From Streptomyces tailanensis (GTDB taxonomy: Bacteria; Actinomycetota; Actinomycetes; Streptomycetales; Streptomycetaceae): a stretch of 64,000 nucleotides of DNA. Positions 34,721 to 42,726 of this stretch are shown piece after piece (the first letter of the stretch is position 1; every line of letters begins with the position of its first letter). The stretch spans positions 1 to 64,000 of the forward strand of contig NZ_VTHJ01000055.1 of the NCBI RefSeq assembly GCF_008386495.1, written 5' to 3'. The position numbers were made by a program, and so were the translations under genes. The notes beneath the pieces are model-generated. The model did no database searches, was not told where the DNA came from, and saw only the letters and a list, made by a program, of their open reading frames with translations.

Positions 34721-36175
34721 ATGGACTCTCGCGCGCCCCTCATGTTCGACGTGGTCATTGCCGGGTGCGGGCCGACCGGCGCGATGCTGGCCGCCGAACT
34801 GCGGCTGCACGATGTGCGGGTACTCGTTCTGGAGAAGGAAACCGAGCCCAAGTCGTTCGTCCGCATAGTCGGTCTGCATATTCGCAGCATCGAGCTGATG
34901 GCAATGCGCGGACTGCTGGACCGCATTCTCGAACACGGAAGACAGCGTCCGGCCGGCGGTTTCTTCGCCGCCATCCCCAATCCCGCGCCCAGGGGCCTGG
35001 ATTCCGCGTACGCCTATCTGCTGGGCATCCCGCAGCCGGTCATCGAGCGCCTGCTCGAAGAGCATGCGATCCAACTGGGTGCGCAGGTCCGGCGCGGTTG
35101 CGCGGTCTCCGGCTTCGAGCAGGACGACGAGGGTGTGACCGTCGAGCTGGCCGACGGCGAACAGCTGCGTGCGCGCTATCTCGTCGGCTGTGACGGCGGG
35201 CGCAGTACGGTGCGCAAACTGCTCGGCGTCGGCTTCCCCGGCGAGCCGTCGCGGACCGAGACGCTGATGGGCGAGATGGAAGTGGGTGTGCCGCAGGCGG
35301 AGATCGCCGCCAAGGTGACCGAAATCCACGAGACCGATAAGCGATTCTGGCTCAGGCCCTTCGGCGAAGGGGCATATAGCGTCGTAGTCCCCGCCGCGGG
35401 AGTCGGCGATCGCGCGGAACCGCCCACCCTCGAGGATTTCAAACAACAGTTGCGCGCCGTCGCCGGAACCGATTTCGGCGTGCACTCCCCGCGCTGGTTG
35501 TCCCGCTTCGGGGATGCCACCCGGCTGGCCGAACGTTATCGGGTCGGGCGGGTGCTGCTGGCCGGCGATGCGGCACACATCCATCCACCCATCGGCGGAC
35601 AGGGCCTCAACCTGGGCGTTCAGGACGCATTCAACCTCGGCTGGAAACTGGCCGCACAGATCCGCGGCTGGGCGCCGGAAACACTCCTGGACACCTACCA
35701 GGCCGAACGTCATCCGGTCGCCGAGGACGTGCTGGACAACACCCGCGCCCAGATGGAACTGCTGTCCACCGAACCGGGCCCGCAGGCCGTGCGCAGGCTG
35801 CTCACCGAACTGATGGACTTCGACGAGGTGAACCGCCATCTGATCGAGAAGATCACCGCGATCGGTATCCGCTACGACTTCGGTGAAGGCCCCGACCTGC
35901 TCGGCCGCCGCCTGCGCGACATCGACGTGAAACAGGGCCACCTCTACGGTCTGCTGCATCGCGGCCGCGGCCTGCTGCTGGACCGCACCGAACGCCTGAC
36001 CGTCGGCGGCTGGTCGGACCGGGTCGATCACCTCGCGGATCCCACTGCGGTACTGGATGTTCCGTGCGTCCTGCTACGCCCCGACGGCCACGTCGCCTGG
36101 ATCGGCGACGATCAGCAGGACCTGGACGACCACCTCTCCCGCTGGTTCGGCAAGCCCGGGGCCGGTAGCGACTGA
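34721..36175 (+). CDS. rox: Rifampin monooxygenase (FAD-dependent, Rox family)
   Basis: 484 residues. FAD-binding elements are present: GxGxxG as AGCGPTGAMLAAELRLHDVRVLVLEK, the DG motif LVGCDGGRSTVRKLLGVGFPGEPSRTETLMGEMEV, and GDAAHIHPPIGGQGLNLGVQDAFNLGWKLA. The body (GTDFGVHSPRWLSRFGDATRLAERYRVGRVLLAGDAAH; NTRAQMELLSTEPGPQAVRRL) closely matches the Rox group, which hydroxylates the rifamycin naphthyl ring and opens the macrolactam, inactivating the drug. Codon use is less GC-extreme than the neighbours (CATATTCGC, GAAACC), suggesting acquisition. It is convergent with the TetR gene two bases away. Start MDSRAPL; MFDVVIAG at 34742 is an alternative. Confidence 0.88.
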   Translation: MDSRAPLMFDVVIAGCGPTGAMLAAELRLHDVRVLVLEKETEPKSFVRIVGLHIRSIELMAMRGLLDRILEHGRQRPAGGFFAAIPNPAPRGLDSAYAYLLGIPQPVIERLLEEHAIQLGAQVRRGCAVSGFEQDDEGVTVELADGEQLRARYLVGCDGGRSTVRKLLGVGFPGEPSRTETLMGEMEVGVPQAEIAAKVTEIHETDKRFWLRPFGEGAYSVVVPAAGVGDRAEPPTLEDFKQQLRAVAGTDFGVHSPRWLSRFGDATRLAERYRVGRVLLAGDAAHIHPPIGGQGLNLGVQDAFNLGWKLAAQIRGWAPETLLDTYQAERHPVAEDVLDNTRAQMELLSTEPGPQAVRRLLTELMDFDEVNRHLIEKITAIGIRYDFGEGPDLLGRRLRDIDVKQGHLYGLLHRGRGLLLDRTERLTVGGWSDRVDHLADPTAVLDVPCVLLRPDGHVAWIGDDQQDLDDHLSRWFGKPGAGSD

Positions 36176-36177
36176 CG

Positions 36178-36870
36178 TCACACCGGGGGCCGGGTGAGTT
36201 TGGCGGCCACGGCGTCGAGGACCCAGTCCAGGCCGGTCGCGAAGGATGCCTCGGCGTCCACGTCCGTGCCGTCGTACACCGCCTTGGCCAGCGCCGGGAA
36301 GCGGCCCGTGGCCAACATTCTCGTCACATGCGGGCCGGAGGCGCGCTGCCAGTCGCGCTTGGACAGGCCCGTGGCGCGCTCGGCCCGCAGGTTCGCGATC
36401 TCGCGCCTGATCGCGCCGGTGAAGTAGGCGCTGACAGTCTCCACCGCGCGCATGACGGTGTCGATGTCGGCGAGGCCGTCGACGGCGGCCAGCGTGGCCT
36501 CGGTCACGGCGAGGCCGTTCGGGCCCAGGCTCGGGCGGCCGCCGAGAAGGTCGGCCAGCCATTCGTGACGGAGAGCGGCCTGCCTCGTGCGGTGGGCGAG
36601 GATGCCCAGCGTCTCCCGCCAGTCACCGGACGGCTCCTCGGGAAGAATCTCGGCCTGGACCTCGTCCACCATGAGGTCGAACAGCTCCTCCTTGGTGGAG
36701 ATGTATCCGTACAGCCGCATCGGGCCGGCGTCCAGCCGGGCGGCGACCTTGCGCAACGACACCGCCTCCAGCCCGCCCTCGTCGGCCAGCGCGATGGCGG
36801 CGGCGACGATCCGCTCCCGGTCAAGCGGCACGGGGCGAGTCGGCGGCTCCGGCCGGTCCCACACAGTCAT
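36178..36870 (-). CDS. TetR-family repressor, TetR_C type
   Basis: 230 residues from the ATG at 36870. The HTH is LDRERIVAAAIALADEGGLEAVSLRKVAARLDAGPMRLYGYISTKEELFDLMVDEV, with the Gly-Pro-Met-Arg-Leu-Tyr variant of the recognition helix typical of tetracycline-repressor-like proteins. The ligand domain has TRQAALRHEWLADLLGGRPSLGPNGL. It is divergent from a TetX-like monooxygenase across a 53-base gap that holds an inverted repeat, the classic layout for ligand-induced control of the monooxygenase. Confidence 0.9.
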   Translation of the reverse strand: MTVWDRPEPPTRPVPLDRERIVAAAIALADEGGLEAVSLRKVAARLDAGPMRLYGYISTKEELFDLMVDEVQAEILPEEPSGDWRETLGILAHRTRQAALRHEWLADLLGGRPSLGPNGLAVTEATLAAVDGLADIDTVMRAVETVSAYFTGAIRREIANLRAERATGLSKRDWQRASGPHVTRMLATGRFPALAKAVYDGTDVDAEASFATGLDWVLDAVAAKLTRPPV

Positions 36871-36893
36871 GATGACATCGTACTGTTGCCATG

Positions 36894-36916
36894 CACCGTA
36901 TACGAGCAATACGGTG
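36894..36916. promoter_or_regulatory. Palindromic operator between TetR and monooxygenase genes
   Basis: CACCGTAT-N7-ATACGGTG, perfect over 8 bp per arm, lies 7 bases before the monooxygenase ATG. It is the probable TetR binding site. Confidence 0.75.
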
Positions 36917-36923
36917 TATCGAT

Positions 36924-38048
36924 ATGAGACATCGCATCGCAGTGGTCGGGAGCGGGCCCGCCGGCCTTACCTTCGCCCGCGTCCTGCACCGCCATGACCA
37001 CCCCGTCACCGTCCTCGAACGCGATCCCGCCCCCGACGCCCGCCCCCCGGGCGGCACGCTGGACCTGCACGAAGGGCTGGGCCAGCTCGCGCTGGACAAG
37101 GCGGGGCTGCTGGCGGCGTTCCAGACGCTGTCTCGTCCCGAGGGGCAGGCCATGCGCATCCTGGACACGGACGGGACCGTCCTGCGCGACTGGCGACCCC
37201 GTCCAGATGACCGGGCCAATCCCGAGATCGACCGCGGGCAACTCCGCGACCTGCTGCTCGGCCCTCTCGACGTCCGGTGGGGCCGGGGCGTGACGCAGGT
37301 GGTGCCGGGGACCCGGGATGGCGTACTGGTCCATTTCGCGGACGGGCGACAGGAGACGTTCGACCTCGTGGTCGGCGCGGACGGCGCCTGGTCCCGGGTC
37401 CGCCCGGCAGTCTCGTCGGTGGCGCCGCACTACACCGGCGTCACCTCGATCGAGTCCTCCCTCGACGACGTCGACACCCGTTACCCTGACCTCGCCCGGC
37501 TGATCGGCGACGGTTCCCTGGCTGTGTATGGCATGAACCGAAGCCTCGTCGCCCAGCGCAACAGCGGCGGCCACGTGAAGGTGTACACCAAATTCCGTGC
37601 GCCGCTGGACTGGCACACGAACCTGGACCTGGCCGACGTCGAGGCCGTGCGATCGAGCCTGCTGGCTCTGTTCGACGGCTGGGCCGCTCCCGTCCTCGCC
37701 CTCCTCCGTCACGGCACCGCTTTCGTCCACCGCCCCCTCTACGTCCTGCCCGTGTCCCACACCTGGACCCACGTCCCCGGGGTGACGCTACTGGGCGACG
37801 CCGCCCACCTGATGCCCCCCTTGGGGGCGGGTGCGAACCTCGCGATGCTGGAAGGCGCCGAACTCGCCGAGTCCATCGCCGCCGCCCCCGGCCCTGGAGA
37901 TCTGGACGAGGCCGTCCGCGCCTTCGAGGAACAGATGTGGACACGGGCCGGCAGGTGGGCGGAAATCACGACGGCCGGTCTGGAACGCCTCGTGAGCCCG
38001 GACCCCGCCGAAGCCCTCGCCCTCTTCGACGAAGTCCAGCCATCCTGA
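36924..38048 (+). CDS. TetX-like FAD-dependent monooxygenase
   Basis: 374 residues. It starts with the GxGxxG nucleotide-binding loop (RIAVVGSGPAGLTFARVLHRHDHPVTVLERD), then PPGGTLDLHEGLGQLALDKAGL, a signature seen in the TetX subgroup, the DG motif VVGADGAWSRVRP and GDAAHLMPPLGAGANLAMLEGAELA. TetX itself inactivates tetracyclines, but this group also has many antibiotic-tailoring and xenobiotic enzymes, so the substrate is open. Control by the divergent TetR is likely. Confidence 0.88.
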   Translation: MRHRIAVVGSGPAGLTFARVLHRHDHPVTVLERDPAPDARPPGGTLDLHEGLGQLALDKAGLLAAFQTLSRPEGQAMRILDTDGTVLRDWRPRPDDRANPEIDRGQLRDLLLGPLDVRWGRGVTQVVPGTRDGVLVHFADGRQETFDLVVGADGAWSRVRPAVSSVAPHYTGVTSIESSLDDVDTRYPDLARLIGDGSLAVYGMNRSLVAQRNSGGHVKVYTKFRAPLDWHTNLDLADVEAVRSSLLALFDGWAAPVLALLRHGTAFVHRPLYVLPVSHTWTHVPGVTLLGDAAHLMPPLGAGANLAMLEGAELAESIAAAPGPGDLDEAVRAFEEQMWTRAGRWAEITTAGLERLVSPDPAEALALFDEVQPS

Positions 38049-38069
38049 CTGCCAAGTTTCCGACGTGCG

Positions 38070-39764
38070 CTAGTTGTCACCCAGGTGCGTGGGCGCGAAC
38101 ATCCGCAACACGGCCGGGAGCACGACCACCGAAGGTCCCGGCGCGGCCAGGGCCTTCGCCAGGTCGTCCGCGAGCGTCTCGGGGGTCGTCCGTACCCCCG
38201 GTACGCCGAACGACTCCGCCAGCGCCACGAAATCCGGCCGCGTCAGCTCCGTACCGGTCGTCTCCCCGAACGCGTCCGTCATGTACTCGCGCAGGATCCC
38301 GTAGCCGCCGTCGTCGACGATCAGCCAGGTGACGTCGAAGTTGTACTGCCGGGCCGTGGCCAGCTCGGCGATCGAGTACAGGGCGCCGCCGTCGCCCGAG
38401 ACGGCCAGCACCGGCTGCGTCGGGTCGGCGGCCGCCGCGCCGAGGGCCGCCGGGAAGGCGTAGCCGAGGCCGCCCGAACCCTGGGCCGAGTGCATGGTGT
38501 TGGGGTACTTGGCGTCGAAGGCCGACCAGGCCCAGTACGCCAGGATCGTCATGTCCCAGAAGGAGGGCGCTCGGGGCGGCAGCGCCCGCCGGATGGACGC
38601 CAACAGGTCCTGTTCCAGGGTGAGTTCCTGGGCGTCGATGCGCTCGCGCACCCGGTCGAGCACCTCGCGGACGCGGGCGGGCGCCGACGCGTCCTCCCGG
38701 GGCTCCTCGATCGTCTCCAGCAGCGCCTGCAGCGCAAGCCGCGCGTCCGCGTGGATGCCGAGGGCCGGATGGTTGGACTCCAGCTTCCCCAGATCCGCCT
38801 CGATCTGGATCACCCGGCCGCGCGGCTTGAACGTGTGGTAGTTGGAGGACAGTTCACCCAGTCCCGACCCCACCACCAGCAGTACGTCCGCGTCCTCCAG
38901 GAAGTCCGTGGTGTGCCGGTCCTCCAGCCAGGACCGCAGCGACAGCGGATGCGTCCACGGGAACGCGCCCTTGCCGCCGAACGTGGTGACGACCGGCGCC
39001 GACAGCCGCTCCGCCAGCTGCCGCAGCTTGCCGGACGCGTCCGCCCGTACGACCCCGCCACCCGCGATGATCGCGGGACGAACGGCCTTCGTGAGCGAGT
39101 CGGCGGCCACGGCGGTCAGTTCGGGGCGCGGGGGCAGCTCCTCGGGGAAGGCGTCGCCACCCGTCACCATGGGGATCGGCGTCTCGGCCAGCAGCACATC
39201 CTGCGGGATCTCCACCCACACCGGCCCGTGCGGGGCGGTCAGCGCCGACTGCCAGGCGGCGGCGATCGCGGAGGGGATCTGGGACTGCGTACGCACGGTG
39301 TGCACGGACTTGACGACGCCCCTGAACGAGGCCGACTGGTCCGGGAGTTCATGCAGATAGCCGTGGCGGCCGCCGCCCAGCCCCGTCACCGGGATCTGGC
39401 TGCTGATGGCGAGAACGGGGGCGGAGGCCGAGGCCGCCTCCTGGAGCGCGGCGAGCGACGTCAGCGCGCCCGGCCCCGTCGACAGCAGCAGCGGCGCCGC
39501 CTCACCCGTGATCCGGCCGTACGCGTCCGCCGCGAACCCCGCGTTGTTCTCGACCCGGAGGCCGATGTAGCGCAGATCGCTCCGGCGCAGGGCGTCGAAC
39601 ATGCCCAGCGCGTGCTGGCCCGGCAGCCCGAACACCGTCGTCGCGCCGAGCCCGGCCAGCGTCTCCACGACCAGGTCTCCGCCGTTGCGCCCGGGGGGAG
39701 GGCTCAGGGCAGCCGATATCTGGGCCCCCGTAGGGCGGAGCACCAGGTCATGGTCGTGGGTCAC
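38070..39764 (-). CDS. Thiamine diphosphate-dependent decarboxylase (acetolactate synthase-like; AruI-like 2-ketoarginine decarboxylase?)
   Basis: 564 residues, the normal length for the ThDP acetolactate synthase/benzoylformate decarboxylase superfamily. The activating Glu is in LRVENNAGFAADAYGR, and the ThDP/Mg site is GDGGALYSIAELATARQYNFDVTWLIVDDGGYG. The GTG start overlaps the agmatinase stop (GTGA), so the two genes are coupled. Pairing with a ureohydrolase suggests a role in the arginine transaminase pathway, where AruI decarboxylates 2-ketoarginine to guanidinobutyraldehyde and a guanidinobutyrase later releases urea. That specificity is an inference from context; a plain acetolactate synthase-like enzyme is the alternative. 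Confidence 0.82.
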   Translation of the reverse strand: MTHDHDLVLRPTGAQISAALSPPPGRNGGDLVVETLAGLGATTVFGLPGQHALGMFDALRRSDLRYIGLRVENNAGFAADAYGRITGEAAPLLLSTGPGALTSLAALQEAASASAPVLAISSQIPVTGLGGGRHGYLHELPDQSASFRGVVKSVHTVRTQSQIPSAIAAAWQSALTAPHGPVWVEIPQDVLLAETPIPMVTGGDAFPEELPPRPELTAVAADSLTKAVRPAIIAGGGVVRADASGKLRQLAERLSAPVVTTFGGKGAFPWTHPLSLRSWLEDRHTTDFLEDADVLLVVGSGLGELSSNYHTFKPRGRVIQIEADLGKLESNHPALGIHADARLALQALLETIEEPREDASAPARVREVLDRVRERIDAQELTLEQDLLASIRRALPPRAPSFWDMTILAYWAWSAFDAKYPNTMHSAQGSGGLGYAFPAALGAAAADPTQPVLAVSGDGGALYSIAELATARQYNFDVTWLIVDDGGYGILREYMTDAFGETTGTELTRPDFVALAESFGVPGVRTTPETLADDLAKALAAPGPSVVVLPAVLRMFAPTHLGDN

Positions 39765-40735
39765 TTCGCTGCCTTCTCCTGCGCAATCCGGCGGGTCATG
39801 ATCGTGGTGAGTTCGTACGCCGTGTGGGACGCGGCCACCGCGGTGATCTCGGCGTGATCGTACGCGGGCGCCACCTCGACGACATCGGCGGAGACCAGGT
39901 TGCAGGAGGCCAGGCCCCGCAGGATCTCCAGCAGCTCCCTCGACGTCATGCCGCCGGCCTCGGGCGTCCCCGTACCCGGCGCGTGGGCGGGGTCCAGGCA
40001 GTCGATGTCGATGGAGATGTACAGCGGACGGTCGCCGATGCGCTGCCGCAGCTGGTCGGCGACCTCGTCCACGCCGCGCCGCATGACGTCCGCCGACGTG
40101 ACGATGCCGAAGCCCAGCTTTCCGTCGTCGTCCAGGTCCTTCTTGCCGTACAGGGGGCCGCGGATGCCGACGTGCGAGAGCGCCTCCGTGTCGAGGATGC
40201 CCTCCTCCACCGCCCGCCGGAAGGGGGTGCCGTGCGTGTACTCCGCGCCGAAGTACGTGTCCCAGGTGTCGAGGTGGGCGTCGAAGTGCAGCAGCGCCAC
40301 CGGGCCGTGCCTCTTGGCGACCGAGCGCAGCAGCGGGAGAGCGATGGTGTGGTCGCCGCCGAGGGTCATGAGCCGCGCGCCGGTCGCCAGCAGTTCGTCG
40401 GCCGCCGCCTCGACGGTCTCCACCGCCTCGTTGATGTTGAACGGGTTGGCGGCGATGTCACCGGCGTCCGCGACCTGGGCGAGCGCGAACGGGGAGGCGT
40501 CCTGCGCCGGGTTGTAGGGCCGCAGCAGCCGGGACGCCTCACGGATCGCGTTGCCGCCGAAGCGGGCGCCCGGCCGGTACGAGACACCGCTGTCGAACGG
40601 CACGCCCACGACCGCGACATCGGCCCGCCCGCCCACCTCGTCGAGGCGCGGCAGCCGGGCGAAGGTCGCGGGCCCGGCGTACCTCGGGAGCCGGGAGGAG
40701 TCGACGGGGCCGCGGGGCGTCTCGATGCTGCTCAT
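39761..40735 (-). CDS. speB: Ureohydrolase (agmatinase / guanidinobutyrase)
   Basis: 324 residues with the complete dinuclear manganese site: GGDHTIALP, HFDAHLDTWD and SIDIDCLDPAHAPGTGTPE. The family hydrolyses agmatine, guanidinobutyrate or related guanidino compounds to urea plus an amine. Coupling to the ThDP enzyme favours guanidinobutyrate. It is divergent from the 40990 gene, with an AT-rich repeat region upstream that may bind a regulator. Confidence 0.9.
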   Translation of the reverse strand: MSSIETPRGPVDSSRLPRYAGPATFARLPRLDEVGGRADVAVVGVPFDSGVSYRPGARFGGNAIREASRLLRPYNPAQDASPFALAQVADAGDIAANPFNINEAVETVEAAADELLATGARLMTLGGDHTIALPLLRSVAKRHGPVALLHFDAHLDTWDTYFGAEYTHGTPFRRAVEEGILDTEALSHVGIRGPLYGKKDLDDDGKLGFGIVTSADVMRRGVDEVADQLRQRIGDRPLYISIDIDCLDPAHAPGTGTPEAGGMTSRELLEILRGLASCNLVSADVVEVAPAYDHAEITAVAASHTAYELTTIMTRRIAQEKAAK

Positions 40736-40749
40736 GGGTACTGCCTTCT

Positions 40750-40800
40750 TCCTGCATATGCTTCATCGCGTATGCATTGATATGCACAAACATGCACTGA
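40750..40800. promoter_or_regulatory. Clustered TATGCA/TGCATA motifs upstream of the ureohydrolase gene
   Basis: TGCATATGC, GTATGCATTGATATGCAC and CATGCAC are packed into 50 bases, with inverted and direct arrangements about 10-11 bases apart. This is unusually AT-rich for the region and probably includes a regulator binding site (for example an Lrp, GntR or MarR type). Confidence 0.55.
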
Positions 40801-40989
40801 TACGTACTACTGGACGCGACTCTACTGGTGAGCCGGGGCCGGCTCGGACACGGGTTCGGGCGGCTGGCCGGTCGCTCCCAACGGATCGGCCGTTGCGCCG
40901 CGTTGCTGAAGACGGACCGAAGAGTGACGCAGATCCCAAGCGGCGGCCACGCGGAGGACTCCCACAGTCGTCTGCCTCACAATGGGGGC

Positions 40990-41784
40990 ATGCCGATATC
41001 CGGGATCCCCAGCCGCGCCCAGCTCGTCGAGCACCTCGTACGGACGCGTATCGCGGGCGACGTCGCCACGCCGCGCGAGAACAACCTCTCCCACTACCGC
41101 GAACTGGCCAACGGCAACCGCCACTACTGGCTGGGCCTGGAGCTCGGCGACCGCTGGAGCGACGAGCAGGACGTGCTGGCCGTGATGGCGGAGCGGGTCG
41201 GCGTGAACGACGACCCCGGGTACCGGTACGGGCAGGACACGATCGACCCGGATCTGACGGTCGACGCGCTGGAGCGCATGGCGGCGCGGCTGCGCAAGGC
41301 GGCCGACGGCGAGCAGCGGGTGCTGTTCGCCACCGGCCACCCCGGCGGCCTTCTGGACGTGCACCGGGCCACGGCGCAGGCGTTGCGCGCGGCGGGCTGC
41401 GAGATCGTCGTCATCCCGGACGGCCTGCAGACGGAGGAGGGTTACGTGATGCAGTTCGCGGACGTCGCCGTCCTCGAACACGGCGCCACCCTCTGGCACA
41501 CCCACTCCCCCGAGCCGATGCGGGCCATCCTCCGGGGACTTGAGGGCGCCGGCCGCCCGCTGCCCGACCTGGTGGTCGCCGACCACGGCTGGGCGGGCTG
41601 CGCGGGCCAGCTCGGCATCGACTCCGTCGGTTACGCCGACTGCAACGACCCGGCCCTCTTCCTCGCCGAGTCCGAGGGCACCCTCCAGGTCGCGGTCCCG
41701 CTCGACGACCATGTGGTCAGCCCGCGCCACTACGACCCGATGACGGCGTACCTGCTGGAACAGGCGGGGCTCAACGAGGTGTAA
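40990..41784 (+). CDS. Conserved hypothetical phosphatase-like protein
   Basis: 264 residues from the ATG at 40990. Rossmann-like segments with possible phosphate or metal ligands are visible: RVLFATGHPGGLLDVHRATAQALRAAGCEIVVIPDG, MQFADVAVLEHGATLWHTHSPEPM, PDLVVADHGWAGCAGQLGIDSVGYADCNDPAL. Streptomyces orthologues are usually called phosphatase, without strong evidence. No signal peptide. It stands alone between divergent and convergent neighbours. Confidence 0.75.
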   Translation: MPISGIPSRAQLVEHLVRTRIAGDVATPRENNLSHYRELANGNRHYWLGLELGDRWSDEQDVLAVMAERVGVNDDPGYRYGQDTIDPDLTVDALERMAARLRKAADGEQRVLFATGHPGGLLDVHRATAQALRAAGCEIVVIPDGLQTEEGYVMQFADVAVLEHGATLWHTHSPEPMRAILRGLEGAGRPLPDLVVADHGWAGCAGQLGIDSVGYADCNDPALFLAESEGTLQVAVPLDDHVVSPRHYDPMTAYLLEQAGLNEV

Positions 41785-41796
41785 CCGACTGGGGGC

Positions 41797-42675
41797 CTAC
41801 TGCGTCTTCGGCCTCGGCACGCGTACGACCCCCTCCTGGATGACCGAGATCGCGAGCCGCCCGTCCTGGGTGTAGATCCGGCCCTGGCCGAGGCCGCGGC
41901 CGGCCGACGCGGACGGCGACTCCTGGTCGTACAGGAGCCATTCGTCGGCGCGGAACGGCCGGTGGAACCACATGGCGTGGTCCAGCGACGCCCCGACCAC
42001 GTCCCCCACGGCCCAGCCGCCGCGCCCGTGCGCGAGCAGGATGGAGTCGAGGAGCGTCATGTCGGAGACGTACGTGGCGAGGACGACGTGCAGGAGGGGG
42101 TCGTCGTCGAGCTTGCCGCCCGCGCGAAACCACACCTGCGAGCGCGGTTCGCGGGGTTCGCCGTAGCGGCCGTAGGGCGGATCGTCGACGTACCGCAGGT
42201 CGACGGCGGCCCGCGCCTCCAGCATCCTCTCGACGACGGCCGGGGCGAGGTCGTACGACGGCAGCCGTTCCTCGGCGGTGGGGAGGGTCTCCGGGGCGGG
42301 CGCGGCGGGCATGGGGGCCTGGTGTTCGAGGCCCTCCTCGTACCGCTGGAAGGACGCGGAGAGGGCGAAGATCGGCTGCCCGTGCTGGACGGCGACGACA
42401 CGGCGCGCGGTGAAGGAGCGGCCGTCGTTCATGCGGTCGACGGTGTAGACGATGGGCGCGCCCGCGTCGCCGATGCGCAGGAAGTACGCGTGGAGGGAGT
42501 GCGGCAGTCGGTCCTCGGGGACCGTCCGCCCGGCGGCGACGAGCGCCTGGGCAGCGACCTGCCCGCCGAAGACGCGCGGAACGATGGCGGGCCGGGACCG
42601 GCCGCGGAAGATGTTCTCCTCGATCTGCTCGAGGTCGAGCAGATCGAGGAGATCCTGAAGTGGTGCCTGACTCAT
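41797..42675 (-). CDS. tesB: Acyl-CoA thioesterase II
   Basis: 292 residues with two hot-dog domains. Visible motifs are RVFGGQVAAQALVAAGRTVP, HSLHAYFLRIGDAGAPIVYTVDRMNDGRSFTARRVVAVQ and, in the second domain, HVVLATYVSDMTLLDSILLAHG, SLDHAMWFHRPFRADEWLLYDQESPSASAGRGLGQGRI. The family hydrolyses medium- and long-chain acyl-CoA to free acid and CoA. It lies 52 bases upstream of the acyl-CoA dehydrogenase on the same strand? No: the dehydrogenase is transcribed toward it, so the two form one transcription unit read dehydrogenase then thioesterase. Confidence 0.9.
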   Translation of the reverse strand: MSQAPLQDLLDLLDLEQIEENIFRGRSRPAIVPRVFGGQVAAQALVAAGRTVPEDRLPHSLHAYFLRIGDAGAPIVYTVDRMNDGRSFTARRVVAVQHGQPIFALSASFQRYEEGLEHQAPMPAAPAPETLPTAEERLPSYDLAPAVVERMLEARAAVDLRYVDDPPYGRYGEPREPRSQVWFRAGGKLDDDPLLHVVLATYVSDMTLLDSILLAHGRGGWAVGDVVGASLDHAMWFHRPFRADEWLLYDQESPSASAGRGLGQGRIYTQDGRLAISVIQEGVVRVPRPKTQ

Positions 42676-42726
42676 GAGGTCAGTTGTACTGGACAGTAAT
42701 TTCCGGGACCTTACAGACCCAAGTCA

